NCBI GenBank assembly: GCA_024234895.1
Contig: JACKNJ010000006.1
Coordinates: forward strand, 1 to 64,000
Origin: Gammaproteobacteria bacterium
Lineage (GTDB): Bacteria; Pseudomonadota; Gammaproteobacteria; JACKNK01
Length of the DNA: 64,000 bases
Reading direction: 5' to 3'
Part shown: positions 16,802 through 24,489 of the stretch, piece by piece
How positions within the stretch are numbered: the first letter of the stretch is position 1
Layout of the letters: every line of letters starts with the position of its first letter
Notes under the pieces: generated by a model
Databases searched by the model: none
The model's input: only the letters and a program-made list of their open reading frames with translations
Told to the model about the DNA's origin: nothing
Position numbers and translations under genes: made by a program

Positions 16802-18337
16802 ATGAACCGCATCACCACCCTCCTCGTCGGCGTCCTGCTCAGCGGCACCCTCCTCAGCGGGCTGGCGATCCTCTCGCCGCGCGTCGCGTCGGCCGGCGAG
16901 CCGCTCTACCTGCAAACCGGCGGCGCCCGCCTGATCAAGCTGAACTCGCCGGCCACCAACGTCTTCGTCGCCAACCCCGCGGTCGCGGACGTGCAGGTCA
17001 AGTCGCCGCGTCTGATCTACCTGTACGGTCGTCAGGCCGGCGAAACCACGGTGTTCGCGGTCGACGCCAACGACCGCGTGCTGCTCGATCGCAACGTGCT
17101 GGTCGGCGCCAACATCGACCACCTCAACAGCTCGCTGCGCAAGCTGTTCCCCGCCGCCAACGTGACCGCCAGCATGGTCAACCAGAGCCTGATGCTGTCC
17201 GGCGAGGTCACCCGCGCGGGCGATGCGGACCAGATCCGCCGCCTCGCGCTGCAATACATCGAGAGCGAGGAAAACCTGTTCGACCGCACCACCCTGGTCA
17301 CCCCGAACCAGGTGATGCTAAAGGTGCGCGTCGCCGAGGTCTCGCGCGAGATCACCAAGCAGATCGGTTTCAACTGGGACCTGACCAAGGGCCTCGGCCT
17401 GACCTTCGGGCTGATCACCGGCAACCCGGCGGCGGCGCTGATCCCCAACTCGCTGAGCATCGGCCGCACCGGCAGCTGGTCGTTCGAGACCGTGATCGAC
17501 GCCCTCGAGGAACAGGGCATGATCTCGATCCTCGCCGAGCCCAACCTGACCGCCGTCAGCGGCGAGCAGGCCACCTTCCTGGCCGGCGGCGAATTCCCGA
17601 TCCTGGTCCCGCAGAGCGAGAACAACGTCACCGTCGAGTTCAAGGAATACGGCGTCCGCCTCAACTTCACGCCGACGGTCATGGACCGCAACCTGATCAA
17701 CCTGCGCGTGGCGCCCGAGGTCTCGCAGCTGTCGACGCGCGGCGCGGTCGAATTCCAGAACTTCCGCGTGCCGGCGCTGACCACCCGTCGCACCGATACC
17801 GTGGTCGAACTCGCGAGCGGCCAGAGCCTGGCCATCGCCGGCTTCCTGCAACGCGATTCGCAGCACGACATCAACAAGTTCCCCGGTCTCGGCGACGTGC
17901 CCGTGCTCGGCGCGCTGTTCCGCTCGGATGCGTTCCAGCGCATGGAAACCGAGCTGGTCATCATGGTCACCGCCTACATCGTGAATCCGGTCGGCGGCCA
18001 GCGCCTGGCCGCGCCGACCGACGAATTCCGTCTGCCCACCGACCGCGACCGTTACCTCTCCGGCGCGCAGTGGCGCGACACCCCGCCCGCGCCGGACAAC
18101 GCCGAAACCGCCGTGGTCGCGAGTCTGGGCGAAGCCGCCGAGGCCACCCCGGACGCGCTGCGCATGGATTTCGCCACACGGGCTCCGGTCGCGACGCCCG
18201 TCGCCACGGCGCTCGCAACACCGATCGCGGCGATGGCGGCCGAACCCGCGCCATCCCCCGCCCCATCCCCCGCCGCGCCCACGCCACCCGCCGGTGTCGC
18301 CGGGCTGATCGGCCCCATCGGCTTCGAATACGAGTGA
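16802..18337 (+). CDS. cpaC: Tad pilus secretin
   Basis: CpaC/RcpA forms the outer-membrane secretin channel of the Tad pilus. The 511-residue protein has a signal peptide (about residues 1-33), a short pilus-assembly N-domain (LYLQTGGARLIKLNSPATNVFVANPAVADV), a BON-like segment, and the secretin domain through VPVLGALFRSDAFQRMETELVIMVTAYIV at about residues 375-400. The tail (about 450-500) is an Ala/Pro-rich low-complexity segment. ATG 16802 (MNRITTLL) is chosen as it gives a normal signal peptide. Confidence 0.95.
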   Translation: MNRITTLLVGVLLSGTLLSGLAILSPRVASAGEPLYLQTGGARLIKLNSPATNVFVANPAVADVQVKSPRLIYLYGRQAGETTVFAVDANDRVLLDRNVLVGANIDHLNSSLRKLFPAANVTASMVNQSLMLSGEVTRAGDADQIRRLALQYIESEENLFDRTTLVTPNQVMLKVRVAEVSREITKQIGFNWDLTKGLGLTFGLITGNPAAALIPNSLSIGRTGSWSFETVIDALEEQGMISILAEPNLTAVSGEQATFLAGGEFPILVPQSENNVTVEFKEYGVRLNFTPTVMDRNLINLRVAPEVSQLSTRGAVEFQNFRVPALTTRRTDTVVELASGQSLAIAGFLQRDSQHDINKFPGLGDVPVLGALFRSDAFQRMETELVIMVTAYIVNPVGGQRLAAPTDEFRLPTDRDRYLSGAQWRDTPPAPDNAETAVVASLGEAAEATPDALRMDFATRAPVATPVATALATPIAAMAAEPAPSPAPSPAAPTPPAGVAGLIGPIGFEYE

Positions 18338-18342
18338 TCGCC

Positions 18343-18990
18343 ATGGCCACGCAACTCCTCCGTCTCCTGGGCCTGTCCGCCCTGTCCGGCGCGCTCGCCG
18401 CCTGCACGGCCACGCCACCCCGCTGGGAACCGGCGAACCTGACCACGATTACCGAGGCGATGCCGACGGAACTGGTGCTGCAAGGCGCCGGATCGCTGAC
18501 CACCCAGGAACTCGACGCCCTGCAGGCCTTCCAGCGGCAGCGGCGCGCGGCACCCGGTGAACGCCTGCTGCTCGCCTACCCGCCAGCGCGTCGCGATGCC
18601 GCGCTCGCCGCCGCCGACTGGCTGGCCGCGCGCGGCGCGACGGTCGCGTTGCGCGCCGATCCGCTGCTGCCACGGGACAGCCTGCACCTGGGGCTCTGGC
18701 AGACGCGCGTCGTGATTCCCGACTGCGGCACCTGGACTGACGGCAACCGCAGCGATTTCAACAACCAGCCGTGGCCGGATTTCGGCTGCGCGAGCCTGCG
18801 CAACACCGCCCTGATGGTCGCCGACCCGGCCGACCTGAGCCATCCCGGCGGCCTCGGCCCCGGCAGCGGCGAGATCGCCGCCGGCGCGATCGAGCGCCAC
18901 CGCACTTTCCATGATGAAGCCAGCAGCGCCTCGCCGATCTCGATCAACCTCGGCGGATCGGGCGGCAACAGCGGCGGGAGCAGCCAATGA
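18343..18990 (+). CDS. cpaD: CpaD-family pilus biogenesis lipoprotein
   Basis: A 215-residue lipoprotein with lipobox LAAC at residues 18-21. The conserved IPDCGTWTD ... PWPDFGCASLRNTALMVADPADL segment with two cysteines is the CpaD signature; CpaD is thought to help localise or stabilise the secretin in the outer membrane. The C-terminus ends in a Gly/Ser tail. It is 5 bp after cpaC and overlaps cpaE by 4 bp. Confidence 0.9.
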   Translation: MATQLLRLLGLSALSGALAACTATPPRWEPANLTTITEAMPTELVLQGAGSLTTQELDALQAFQRQRRAAPGERLLLAYPPARRDAALAAADWLAARGATVALRADPLLPRDSLHLGLWQTRVVIPDCGTWTDGNRSDFNNQPWPDFGCASLRNTALMVADPADLSHPGGLGPGSGEIAAGAIERHRTFHDEASSASPISINLGGSGGNSGGSSQ

Positions 18991-20180
18991 GCGACAAGAA
19001 CGACCAACAACGCAAGCCGTTCATCGGTTTCGCGCTCGACCGCGAAACCCTGGAAACCATCGTCCACGCCGTCAAGGGCCTGGGCTGGGGTCCGCAGAAC
19101 GTGCTCTACGGCGACGTCGACCTGGCGGTCACCAACCTCAAGGACGTACCCACGCCGCAACGCGTGCTGGTCGATCTGTCGACCAGCGAGGACCCACTTG
19201 CCGATCTGGAGCAGCTCGCCAACGTCTGCGACCCCGGCACGCAGGTCACCGCGCTGGGCACGCATAACGATCTCAACCTCTACCACCGCATCAAGGATCT
19301 CGGCGTACACGAATACCTGCTCAAGCCGGTCGCCCCCGAGCTGCTGGCCGCCACGCTGAATCCGCAGGAGAAGCCGGGCGCGGTCGGGGAATCCGACTGG
19401 GGCAGCCGCATCGTCGCCGTGGTCGGCGCCGCCGGCGGCGCCGGCACCACCACGGTCGCGACCAGCATCGCCTGGATGCTCGCCCACCACGAGGGCCGCA
19501 AGACCGCCCTGCTCGCCCTCGACCCCTGGTTCGGCACCGCCGCCTTCAATCTGAACCTGGAGGCCGGCACCGCGATGGTCGAGGCCCTGCAGGACCCGAC
19601 CCGCATCGATTCCCTGTTCATCGAACGTGCCATGGCTGCCGAAAGCGATTCGCTCTTCGTGCTCGGTTCCGAGCCCGATCTGCGCCAGGCCGCCGCCATC
19701 CGTCCGGACGGTGCCGCCGTGCTGATCCAGCGTCTGGCGCCTGAATTCGATCGGCTGGTACTCGATCTGCCGCGCTGCAATGCCGGTCTGCTGCAGGGGG
19801 GACTTGGTCAGGCCTCGCGGGTGCTGATCGTGTCCGACCTGTCGATGACCGGCGTGCGCGACACCGTCCGCCTTGCCGAACTGGCGGAGGCGGTGTCGCC
19901 GAACCTGGAACTCGGCGTGGTGCTCAACCGCGTCGGCGAACGCGGTCGTGACCAGATCACCGAAAAGCAGTTCCGCCGCACCGTCGACCGACCGATCCTC
20001 GCGGTGCTGCCGGAAGACCCGAAGACCATGGCCGGCGCGCTGTCCGCCGGCGTCGCGGTGCCGGCGCACGCGCCGAACTGCGCGATGGTCAAGACCCTGA
20101 AAAAGCAATGGACGCAACTGACGGGCAGCGAGGCCCGCAACCGCTCGCCGTTCTGGCAACGCCTGCGGCGGAGCGCCTGA
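18987..20180 (+). CDS. cpaE: Tad pilus localisation ATPase CpaE/TadZ
   Basis: CpaE/TadZ is a ParA/MinD-superfamily protein with an N-terminal receiver-like domain that places the pilus machine. The 397-residue protein has the atypical receiver at about residues 35-125 and the ATPase domain from about 140. The P-loop reads VVGAAGGAGTTTVATSIAWML (146 onward): the deviant Walker lysine of MinD (KGG) and the following GK are both absent, consistent with atypical TadZ members of low ATPase activity. The LNLEAGTAMVEALQDP and LDLPRCNAGL segments are family typical. Confidence 0.93.
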   Translation: MSDKNDQQRKPFIGFALDRETLETIVHAVKGLGWGPQNVLYGDVDLAVTNLKDVPTPQRVLVDLSTSEDPLADLEQLANVCDPGTQVTALGTHNDLNLYHRIKDLGVHEYLLKPVAPELLAATLNPQEKPGAVGESDWGSRIVAVVGAAGGAGTTTVATSIAWMLAHHEGRKTALLALDPWFGTAAFNLNLEAGTAMVEALQDPTRIDSLFIERAMAAESDSLFVLGSEPDLRQAAAIRPDGAAVLIQRLAPEFDRLVLDLPRCNAGLLQGGLGQASRVLIVSDLSMTGVRDTVRLAELAEAVSPNLELGVVLNRVGERGRDQITEKQFRRTVDRPILAVLPEDPKTMAGALSAGVAVPAHAPNCAMVKTLKKQWTQLTGSEARNRSPFWQRLRRSA

Positions 20181-20192
20181 GGGAGGTGTCCC

Positions 20193-20384
20193 ATGTTTGA
20201 CGACCATCACCCGGCGCTTGAAGTCCTGTTCGCGCTGGAAGCCGCTGCCAACGATGCAGGCCGGCATAAGCGCAGCGTTGCCGGCTTGAGGCCTGTGGCC
20301 GAAGCCGCCGCACGCGTACCGACGGACAGGCGGAACCAGCCGTTGCGCCTCGATTGCCCGCATTGCCGGACCCGGGAGAATTGA
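20193..20384 (+). CDS. possible small ORF between cpaE and cpaF, crossed by a REP
   Basis: A 63-codon frame starts at ATG 20193 behind a strong GGGAGG ribosome site and ends at 20384. It ends with LRLDCPHCRTREN, so it has two cysteines (CPHC). A REP-like palindrome occupies 20256-20285 within it, which may have altered the C-terminal half. A second frame, 27 codons (20387-20470), follows with its own GGGAG and also carries a REP. Both could be decayed remnants of one small gene. I do not recognise a family. Confidence 0.35.
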   Translation: MFDDHHPALEVLFALEAAANDAGRHKRSVAGLRPVAEAAARVPTDRRNQPLRLDCPHCRTREN

Positions 20385-20454
20385 GCATGGCCTGGAATCG
20401 TCTTTTCAAAGGCCTCAAGCCGGCTACGTCGCTGCGCTCCTTAAACCGGCCTAC
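20256..20454. repeat. pair of inverted REP-like units (E. coli REP type)
   Basis: A unit at 20256-20285 contains GGCCGGCATAAGC ... GCGTTGCCGGC; a second at 20419-20454 contains GCCGGCTACG ... CCTTAAACCGGCCTAC. They are inverted relative to each other, about 134 bp apart, and closely resemble the two units at 42267-42371. The CCTTA-ACCGGCCTAC end recalls the enterobacterial REP consensus. The intergenic space 20181-20471 otherwise holds only the two doubtful small frames. Confidence 0.8.
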
Positions 20455-20471
20455 ATCGCGGGGTCGCTGAC

Positions 20472-21869
20472 ATGTTCGGACGTCGCGCCCAGAATGCCGC
20501 CGAGCCGTCGGAAACGCCCCGCCCGGTCGCGCAACCGGCCCCGAGCCAGCCGCAACTCAGCGCGGTCGACGAACCGGTCGAGGAAAAGAAGCCCGAGCCC
20601 AGGCCGGTCAGCAACATCGTCGATCTCGCCAAGGGCGTGATCCAGCCGGTACTGCTGGAGCGCATCGATCCGGCCAGGGTCGCCAAGCTCGATCGCTCCG
20701 AACTGCGCGAGCAGATCACCGCCGTGGTCGGCGAGATCGCGCTGGAAAACAAGATCAAGCTCAACGCCAACGAGCAGCAGGTGGTGGTCACGCTGTTGCT
20801 GCACGACATGCTCGGCCTGGGGCCGCTGGAGCCGCTGCTCGGCGACGAGGCCGTCACCGACATCATGGTCAACGGCCCCAAGCAGATCTACGTGGAGCGC
20901 CGCGGCAAGCTGGAGCTGACCGATGTCACCTTCCGCGACGATGCCCACGTCATGAACATCGCCACGCGCATCGTCAGTCGCATCGGACGGCGGGTGGATG
21001 AATCGGTGCCGCTCGTCGACGCGCGCCTGGAGGACGGCTCGCGCGTCAACATCATCATCCCGCCGCTGGCCATCGACGGCCCGTCCATCTCCATCCGCAA
21101 GTTCGCCAAGCAGAAGATCACGCTGGACAAGATGGCTGAGCAGCAGAACCTGTCACCACAGATGGCGACGGTGCTGCGCATCGCCTCGCGCTGCCGGCTG
21201 AACATCCTGATCTCCGGCGGTACCGGTTCCGGCAAGACCACCTTGCTGAACGCGCTGAGCCGGCTGATCGACGTCGGCGAGCGCGTGGTCACCATCGAGG
21301 ACGCCGCCGAGCTGCAACTCCAGCAGCCGCACGTGGTGCGCCTGGAGACCCGCCCGGCCAATCTCGAAGGCAAGGGCGAGATCACCCAGCGCGACCTGGT
21401 CAAGAACTGCCTGCGCATGCGCCCGGACCGCATCATCCTCGGCGAGATCCGTGGCGCCGAGGCCATCGACATGTTGCAGGCCATGAACACCGGCCACGAC
21501 GGCTCGATGGGCACGGTCCACGCCAACAACCCGCGCGAGGCCCTGACCCGCCTCGAAAACATGGTCGCGATGAGCGGCTTCAAGCTGCCGGTGGACGCGG
21601 TCCGTCAGCAGATATCCTCCGCCGTCAACATGATCGTGCAGGTCAGCCGCATGCGCGACGGCAAGCGCCGCATCATCAGCATCACCGAGGTGGTCGGCAT
21701 GGAAGGCGACATCATCACCACGCAGGAGCTGTTCGCGTACCGGTTCACCGGCGAGGACGCGCGCGGCAACCTGACCGGCACCTTCGATTGCGCCGGCCTG
21801 CGGCCCCACTTCACCGAACGCGCCAGCTACTACGGCCTGGAGCGCGCGCTGATGGAGGCGGCGACGTGA
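20472..21869 (+). CDS. cpaF: Tad pilus assembly/secretion ATPase
   Basis: CpaF/TadA is the hexameric GspE-family ATPase that powers Flp assembly. The 465-residue protein has an N-terminal low-complexity region, the N-terminal ATPase domain (LLHDMLGLGPLEPLLGDEAVTDIMVNGP), Walker A GGTGSGKT at 249-256, an Asp box ITIED-type segment (VVTIEDAAELQLQQPHVVRLETRP), Walker B LRMRPDRIILGEIRGAEA and the His box TGHDGSMGTVHANNP. The gene ends inside tadB (1-bp overlap). Confidence 0.97.
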   Translation: MFGRRAQNAAEPSETPRPVAQPAPSQPQLSAVDEPVEEKKPEPRPVSNIVDLAKGVIQPVLLERIDPARVAKLDRSELREQITAVVGEIALENKIKLNANEQQVVVTLLLHDMLGLGPLEPLLGDEAVTDIMVNGPKQIYVERRGKLELTDVTFRDDAHVMNIATRIVSRIGRRVDESVPLVDARLEDGSRVNIIIPPLAIDGPSISIRKFAKQKITLDKMAEQQNLSPQMATVLRIASRCRLNILISGGTGSGKTTLLNALSRLIDVGERVVTIEDAAELQLQQPHVVRLETRPANLEGKGEITQRDLVKNCLRMRPDRIILGEIRGAEAIDMLQAMNTGHDGSMGTVHANNPREALTRLENMVAMSGFKLPVDAVRQQISSAVNMIVQVSRMRDGKRRIISITEVVGMEGDIITTQELFAYRFTGEDARGNLTGTFDCAGLRPHFTERASYYGLERALMEAAT

Positions 21870-22867
21870 TGGCCAGCGGCGCGGCGCTCTCCTGGCTGAC
21901 GGTGCTGATCTTCGTCGCCATGTTCGCGGTGCTGGCGGCGCTGCTGCTGCTCGGCTTTGGCGGCAACCGGCGCGAACGGGTGGTGCAGGAACGGCTGGAC
22001 AAGCTGGTCACCGCGCACGCCGAAAGCCCGGGGCAGGTCCGGCTGATGCAGGAACACGCGAAAGTCCTGCATCGCGGCGAGCCGACCCTGGGCACGCTGC
22101 TCGAATCGCTGCTGCCGCGCCGGGACCTGCTCAAGCAGCGCCTGGCGCAGGCCGGCCTGCGCATAACGCCCGGTCGTTTCGCCATGTTCGCGCTGCTGGC
22201 CGGGCTGGTGGGGTTCGCGGTCGCGCTCGCCCTGCTGAAGTGGCAGATGGGCGTGGCGGTCATGGCCGGCGTCGCCAGCGGCGCGCTGCTGCCGAACATG
22301 GTGCTCGGCAAACGCATCGCCGGTCGCCGTCATGAATTCCAGGAAAAGCTCCCGGACGCACTCGATCTGATCGTGCGCAGCCTCAAGGCCGGCCTGCCGA
22401 TCTCCCAGTCCATGCAGGCCGTCGCGCGCGAGCTGAAGGGGCCGCTGGCCGAGGAATTCCAGGTCATCGTCGACACCACCCGCCTCGGCACCGATCTCGA
22501 AACCGCGCTGTGGGACACGGCCCACCGCGTGATGCTGCCGGACTTCCGCTTCTTCGTGATCAGCATCGCGGTGCAGCGGCAGACCGGCGGCAACCTCGCC
22601 GAGACGCTGGAAAACCTGGCCGAGATCGTGCGCAAGCGGCGCGCCCTGCATCTCAAGGTGCGCGCGCTGTCCTCGGAGGCGCGCGCCTCGGCCTACATCA
22701 TCGGCGCGCTGCCGTTCGTGATGATGGCGATGCTGTACGTGCTCAACCGCGAGTACATCCTGACGCTGTTCACCGACCCGCGCGGCCATCTGCTGCTCTA
22801 CATCGCCGCCGGGATGCTGGGCTTCGGCGCGACGGTGATGCGCAAGATCGTGAGCTTCGAAGTGTGA
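21869..22867 (+). CDS. tadB: Tad inner-membrane assembly protein TadB
   Basis: TadB is a GspF-type polytopic platform protein. The 332-residue protein has an N-terminal TM helix (LSWLTVLIFVAMFAVLAALLLLGFGG), a second pair near residues 100-145, the T2SSF domain (QEKLPDALDLIVRSLKAGLPISQSMQAVARELKGPLAEEF) and C-terminal helices. ATG 21869 overlaps the cpaF stop by one base; its own stop overlaps tadC by one base, giving tight coupling. Confidence 0.95.
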   Translation: MASGAALSWLTVLIFVAMFAVLAALLLLGFGGNRRERVVQERLDKLVTAHAESPGQVRLMQEHAKVLHRGEPTLGTLLESLLPRRDLLKQRLAQAGLRITPGRFAMFALLAGLVGFAVALALLKWQMGVAVMAGVASGALLPNMVLGKRIAGRRHEFQEKLPDALDLIVRSLKAGLPISQSMQAVARELKGPLAEEFQVIVDTTRLGTDLETALWDTAHRVMLPDFRFFVISIAVQRQTGGNLAETLENLAEIVRKRRALHLKVRALSSEARASAYIIGALPFVMMAMLYVLNREYILTLFTDPRGHLLLYIAAGMLGFGATVMRKIVSFEV

Positions 22868-23820
22868 TGAGCGTCTTCCACGATCCCGACATGGTCGCGC
22901 TGGCCGCCGCCGCCGCCGGCTTTCTGCTGGTGCTGGCGCTCTGGCAGGGGGTGCTGGTCCCCTGGGCCAGCCGGCAACGCCTGAAGGAACTGGAAAAGCG
23001 CCGTCGCGGCCTCAAGCAGGCGCGCACTGCCACACCGACCCGGCGGAAGCCCTTCCAGTTCGGCGTGACCTTCATGCGCCGCCTGACCGAACGGCTGAAC
23101 CTGACCGGCAGCGAATTGGCCCAGCAGGCCGCCAGACGCCTCTCCCAGGCCGGCTGGCGCAGCCGCGACGCGCTGGTCATCTACCTGTTCGCGCGTCTGG
23201 TCCTGCCCTTCGTGCTCGGTGCGGTGGCCCTGTTGACCAGCAGTCTCGGCAACACCGAGCAGCAGACCTTGACCAACATCCTCCTGCTCACCCTGCCGCC
23301 GGTCGTGCTCGGCGCCTATCTGCCGGAGCTGCCGCTGCAACGCGCGATCCGGCTGCGCCAGGAGCGCCTCACCAAGTCCCTGCCGGACGGGCTCGACCTG
23401 CTGGTGGTCTGCGCGCAGGCCGGACTGAGCATGGATGCGGCGCTGGACCGCGTGGCCCGCGAGATGCAGGACGGCGCCCCGGACCTGGCCGACGAATTGC
23501 GCCTCACGGTGCTCGAACTCGGCTTCCTGCCGGAACGCCGTCAGGCCCTGAACAACCTCGCCACGCGCACCGGCGTGTTGCAGATGGAAAGCGTCGTCAA
23601 CACCCTGATGCAGAGCGAGCATTACGGCACGCCGCTGGCGCAGTCGCTGCGCGTGCTCGCCGCCGAATACCGCAACCAGCGCCTGATGAAGGCCGAGGAA
23701 AAGGCCGCGCGCCTGCCGGCGGTGCTGACCGTGCCGATGATCCTGTTCATCCTGCCGGTGCTGTTCATCGTGTTGCTGGGCCCGGCGATCATCAACGCCA
23801 TCGATGCGTTCGGGAAATAG
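22867..23820 (+). CDS. tadC: Tad inner-membrane assembly protein TadC
   Basis: TadC is the second GspF-type platform protein. The 317-residue protein has an N-terminal TM segment (ALAAAAAGFLLVLALWQGVLVPW), the cytoplasmic T2SSF domain with SLPDGLDLLVVCAQAGLSMDAALDRVAREM, and the C-terminal LPAVLTVPMILFILPVLFIVLLGPAIINAIDAF. It overlaps tadB by one base (TGATGA). It is followed directly by the folded repeat region at 23821-24340. Confidence 0.95.
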   Translation: MSVFHDPDMVALAAAAAGFLLVLALWQGVLVPWASRQRLKELEKRRRGLKQARTATPTRRKPFQFGVTFMRRLTERLNLTGSELAQQAARRLSQAGWRSRDALVIYLFARLVLPFVLGAVALLTSSLGNTEQQTLTNILLLTLPPVVLGAYLPELPLQRAIRLRQERLTKSLPDGLDLLVVCAQAGLSMDAALDRVAREMQDGAPDLADELRLTVLELGFLPERRQALNNLATRTGVLQMESVVNTLMQSEHYGTPLAQSLRVLAAEYRNQRLMKAEEKAARLPAVLTVPMILFILPVLFIVLLGPAIINAIDAFGK

Positions 23821-23825
23821 CGATT

Positions 23826-24040
23826 GCGGGGATGATGTTGTGAACATCATCCGGGGTTGCGGCATGGCTTCCAGGGACCGGCAAGGCCTCCTGGGACACG
23901 CAACAAGTGCGTCCATGCATGCTCGACGGCGCGATCCATCGCGCCGACGGTCCCAGGAGGCCTTGCCGCCCCCTGGAAGCCTGGGTAGGTGGGTGGAAGC
24001 AAAGACGGGCCGCCGGCATTGAGCCGGCGGCCCGTCTTGT
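23826..24040 (+). ncRNA. candidate structured RNA / folded repeat, copy A
   Basis: A roughly 210-nt segment after tadC with ordered structure: hairpin 1 GATGATGTT-GTG-AACATCATC (23831-23851); a long stem of two 32-nt arms (23866-23897 with 23950-23981); inside it a 30-nt loop region and a hairpin GGCGCGAT-CC-ATCGCGCC (23928-23945); a G-rich linker; and a perfect 16-bp terminator-like stem with loop ATTGA (24002-24038). A second copy (24126-24340, minus strand) has the same parts in the same order with compensating changes. No reading frame is supported here. The element may be the 3' UTR of the tad mRNA, an independent RNA or a mobile palindromic repeat; function unknown. Confidence 0.55.
24002..24038 (+). 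terminator. terminator-like hairpin of element copy A
   Basis: AAGACGGGCCGCCGGC, loop ATTGA, GCCGGCGGCCCGTCTT: a perfect 16-bp stem 180 bp downstream of tadC, followed by GTTGG. It probably ends the first part of the tad transcript or the copy A RNA; the U-run is short. Confidence 0.7.
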
Positions 24041-24057
24041 TGGTCGGCATGCCGTCC

Positions 24058-24123
24058 GTAGGGTGCGCCATGCGCACCATGGGTATGTCGTAACGCCCGA
24101 TTGGTGCGCATGGCGCACCCTAC
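24058..24123. repeat. palindromic repeat, 21-bp perfect arms
   Basis: GTAGGGTGCGCCATGCGCACC (first 20 bases GTAGGGTGCGCCATGCGCAC) at 24058-24078 is exactly inverted at 24103-24123, enclosing 24 nt. This GTAGGGTGCGCC palindrome is a repeat I know from intergenic regions of various Proteobacteria. It lies precisely between the two convergent folded elements. Confidence 0.9.
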
Positions 24124-24124
24124 G

Positions 24125-24164
24125 AAAAAGCGCCGCGACCGGCTCAATGCCGGACGTGGCGCTT
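24125..24164 (-). terminator. intrinsic terminator of element copy B
   Basis: Minus strand: AAGCGCCACGTCCGGC, loop ATTGA, GCCGGTCGCGGCGCTT, then TTTTT-CG including the stem end. The loop and CCGGC flanks equal those of copy A while the outer stem differs but still pairs, with two or three mismatches. Confidence 0.7.
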
Positions 24165-24340
24165 CATTTCCCCACCCTCCCCAGGCTTCGGGGTGTGGGG
24201 ATGGCCTGTCAGGACCGTTGGCGTGATGGATCACGCCGTCGAGCCTGGATGGACCCACTCGTGGCGTGTCCTGACAGGCCATGCGCACACCCCGAAGCCT
24301 TCCCCCCACCATGGATGTTCAGAAAACATCCAACCAATCC
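24126..24340 (-). ncRNA. candidate structured RNA / folded repeat, copy B (inverted)
   Basis: Read on the minus strand from about 24340: hairpin 1 TGGATGTT ... AACATCCA (24332-24312); 32-nt arms (24299-24268 with 24215-24184); a 30-nt loop region matching copy A at 25 of 30 positions by hand; hairpin GGCGTGAT-CC-ATCACGCC (24237-24220); a G-rich linker; and a terminator stem with loop ATTGA (24164-24128) followed by a run of five T. Arm bases differ from copy A at many positions but remain paired. Copies A and B face each other. Confidence 0.55.
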
Positions 24341-24489
24341 ACCCAGCGGGGCCTAACTGGGGCCACCCGCCCCACACACTTCAAACCGCTGTAAACCCGT
24401 GATCCGCTTCACGGATTCCTTGCACCGCATCGGCAACGCTTTGCACACAGCCAGGACCGCGCTCGCGGCCGGCTTTGGAGTCAAAAGCG

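Noticed and set aside
23826..24340. Possibility that the folded elements are retron msr-msd RNA, a group II intron or tracrRNA.
   Set aside because: No reverse transcriptase, intron-encoded protein or Cas9-type gene is near; the order of hairpins and the two convergent copies do not match those RNAs as I know them.
23792..24356. Frames of 70-150 codons through the folded elements in the Tad gap.
   Set aside because: They follow the palindromes on both strands, are not supported by ribosome sites, and their codon use reflects the stems rather than protein.
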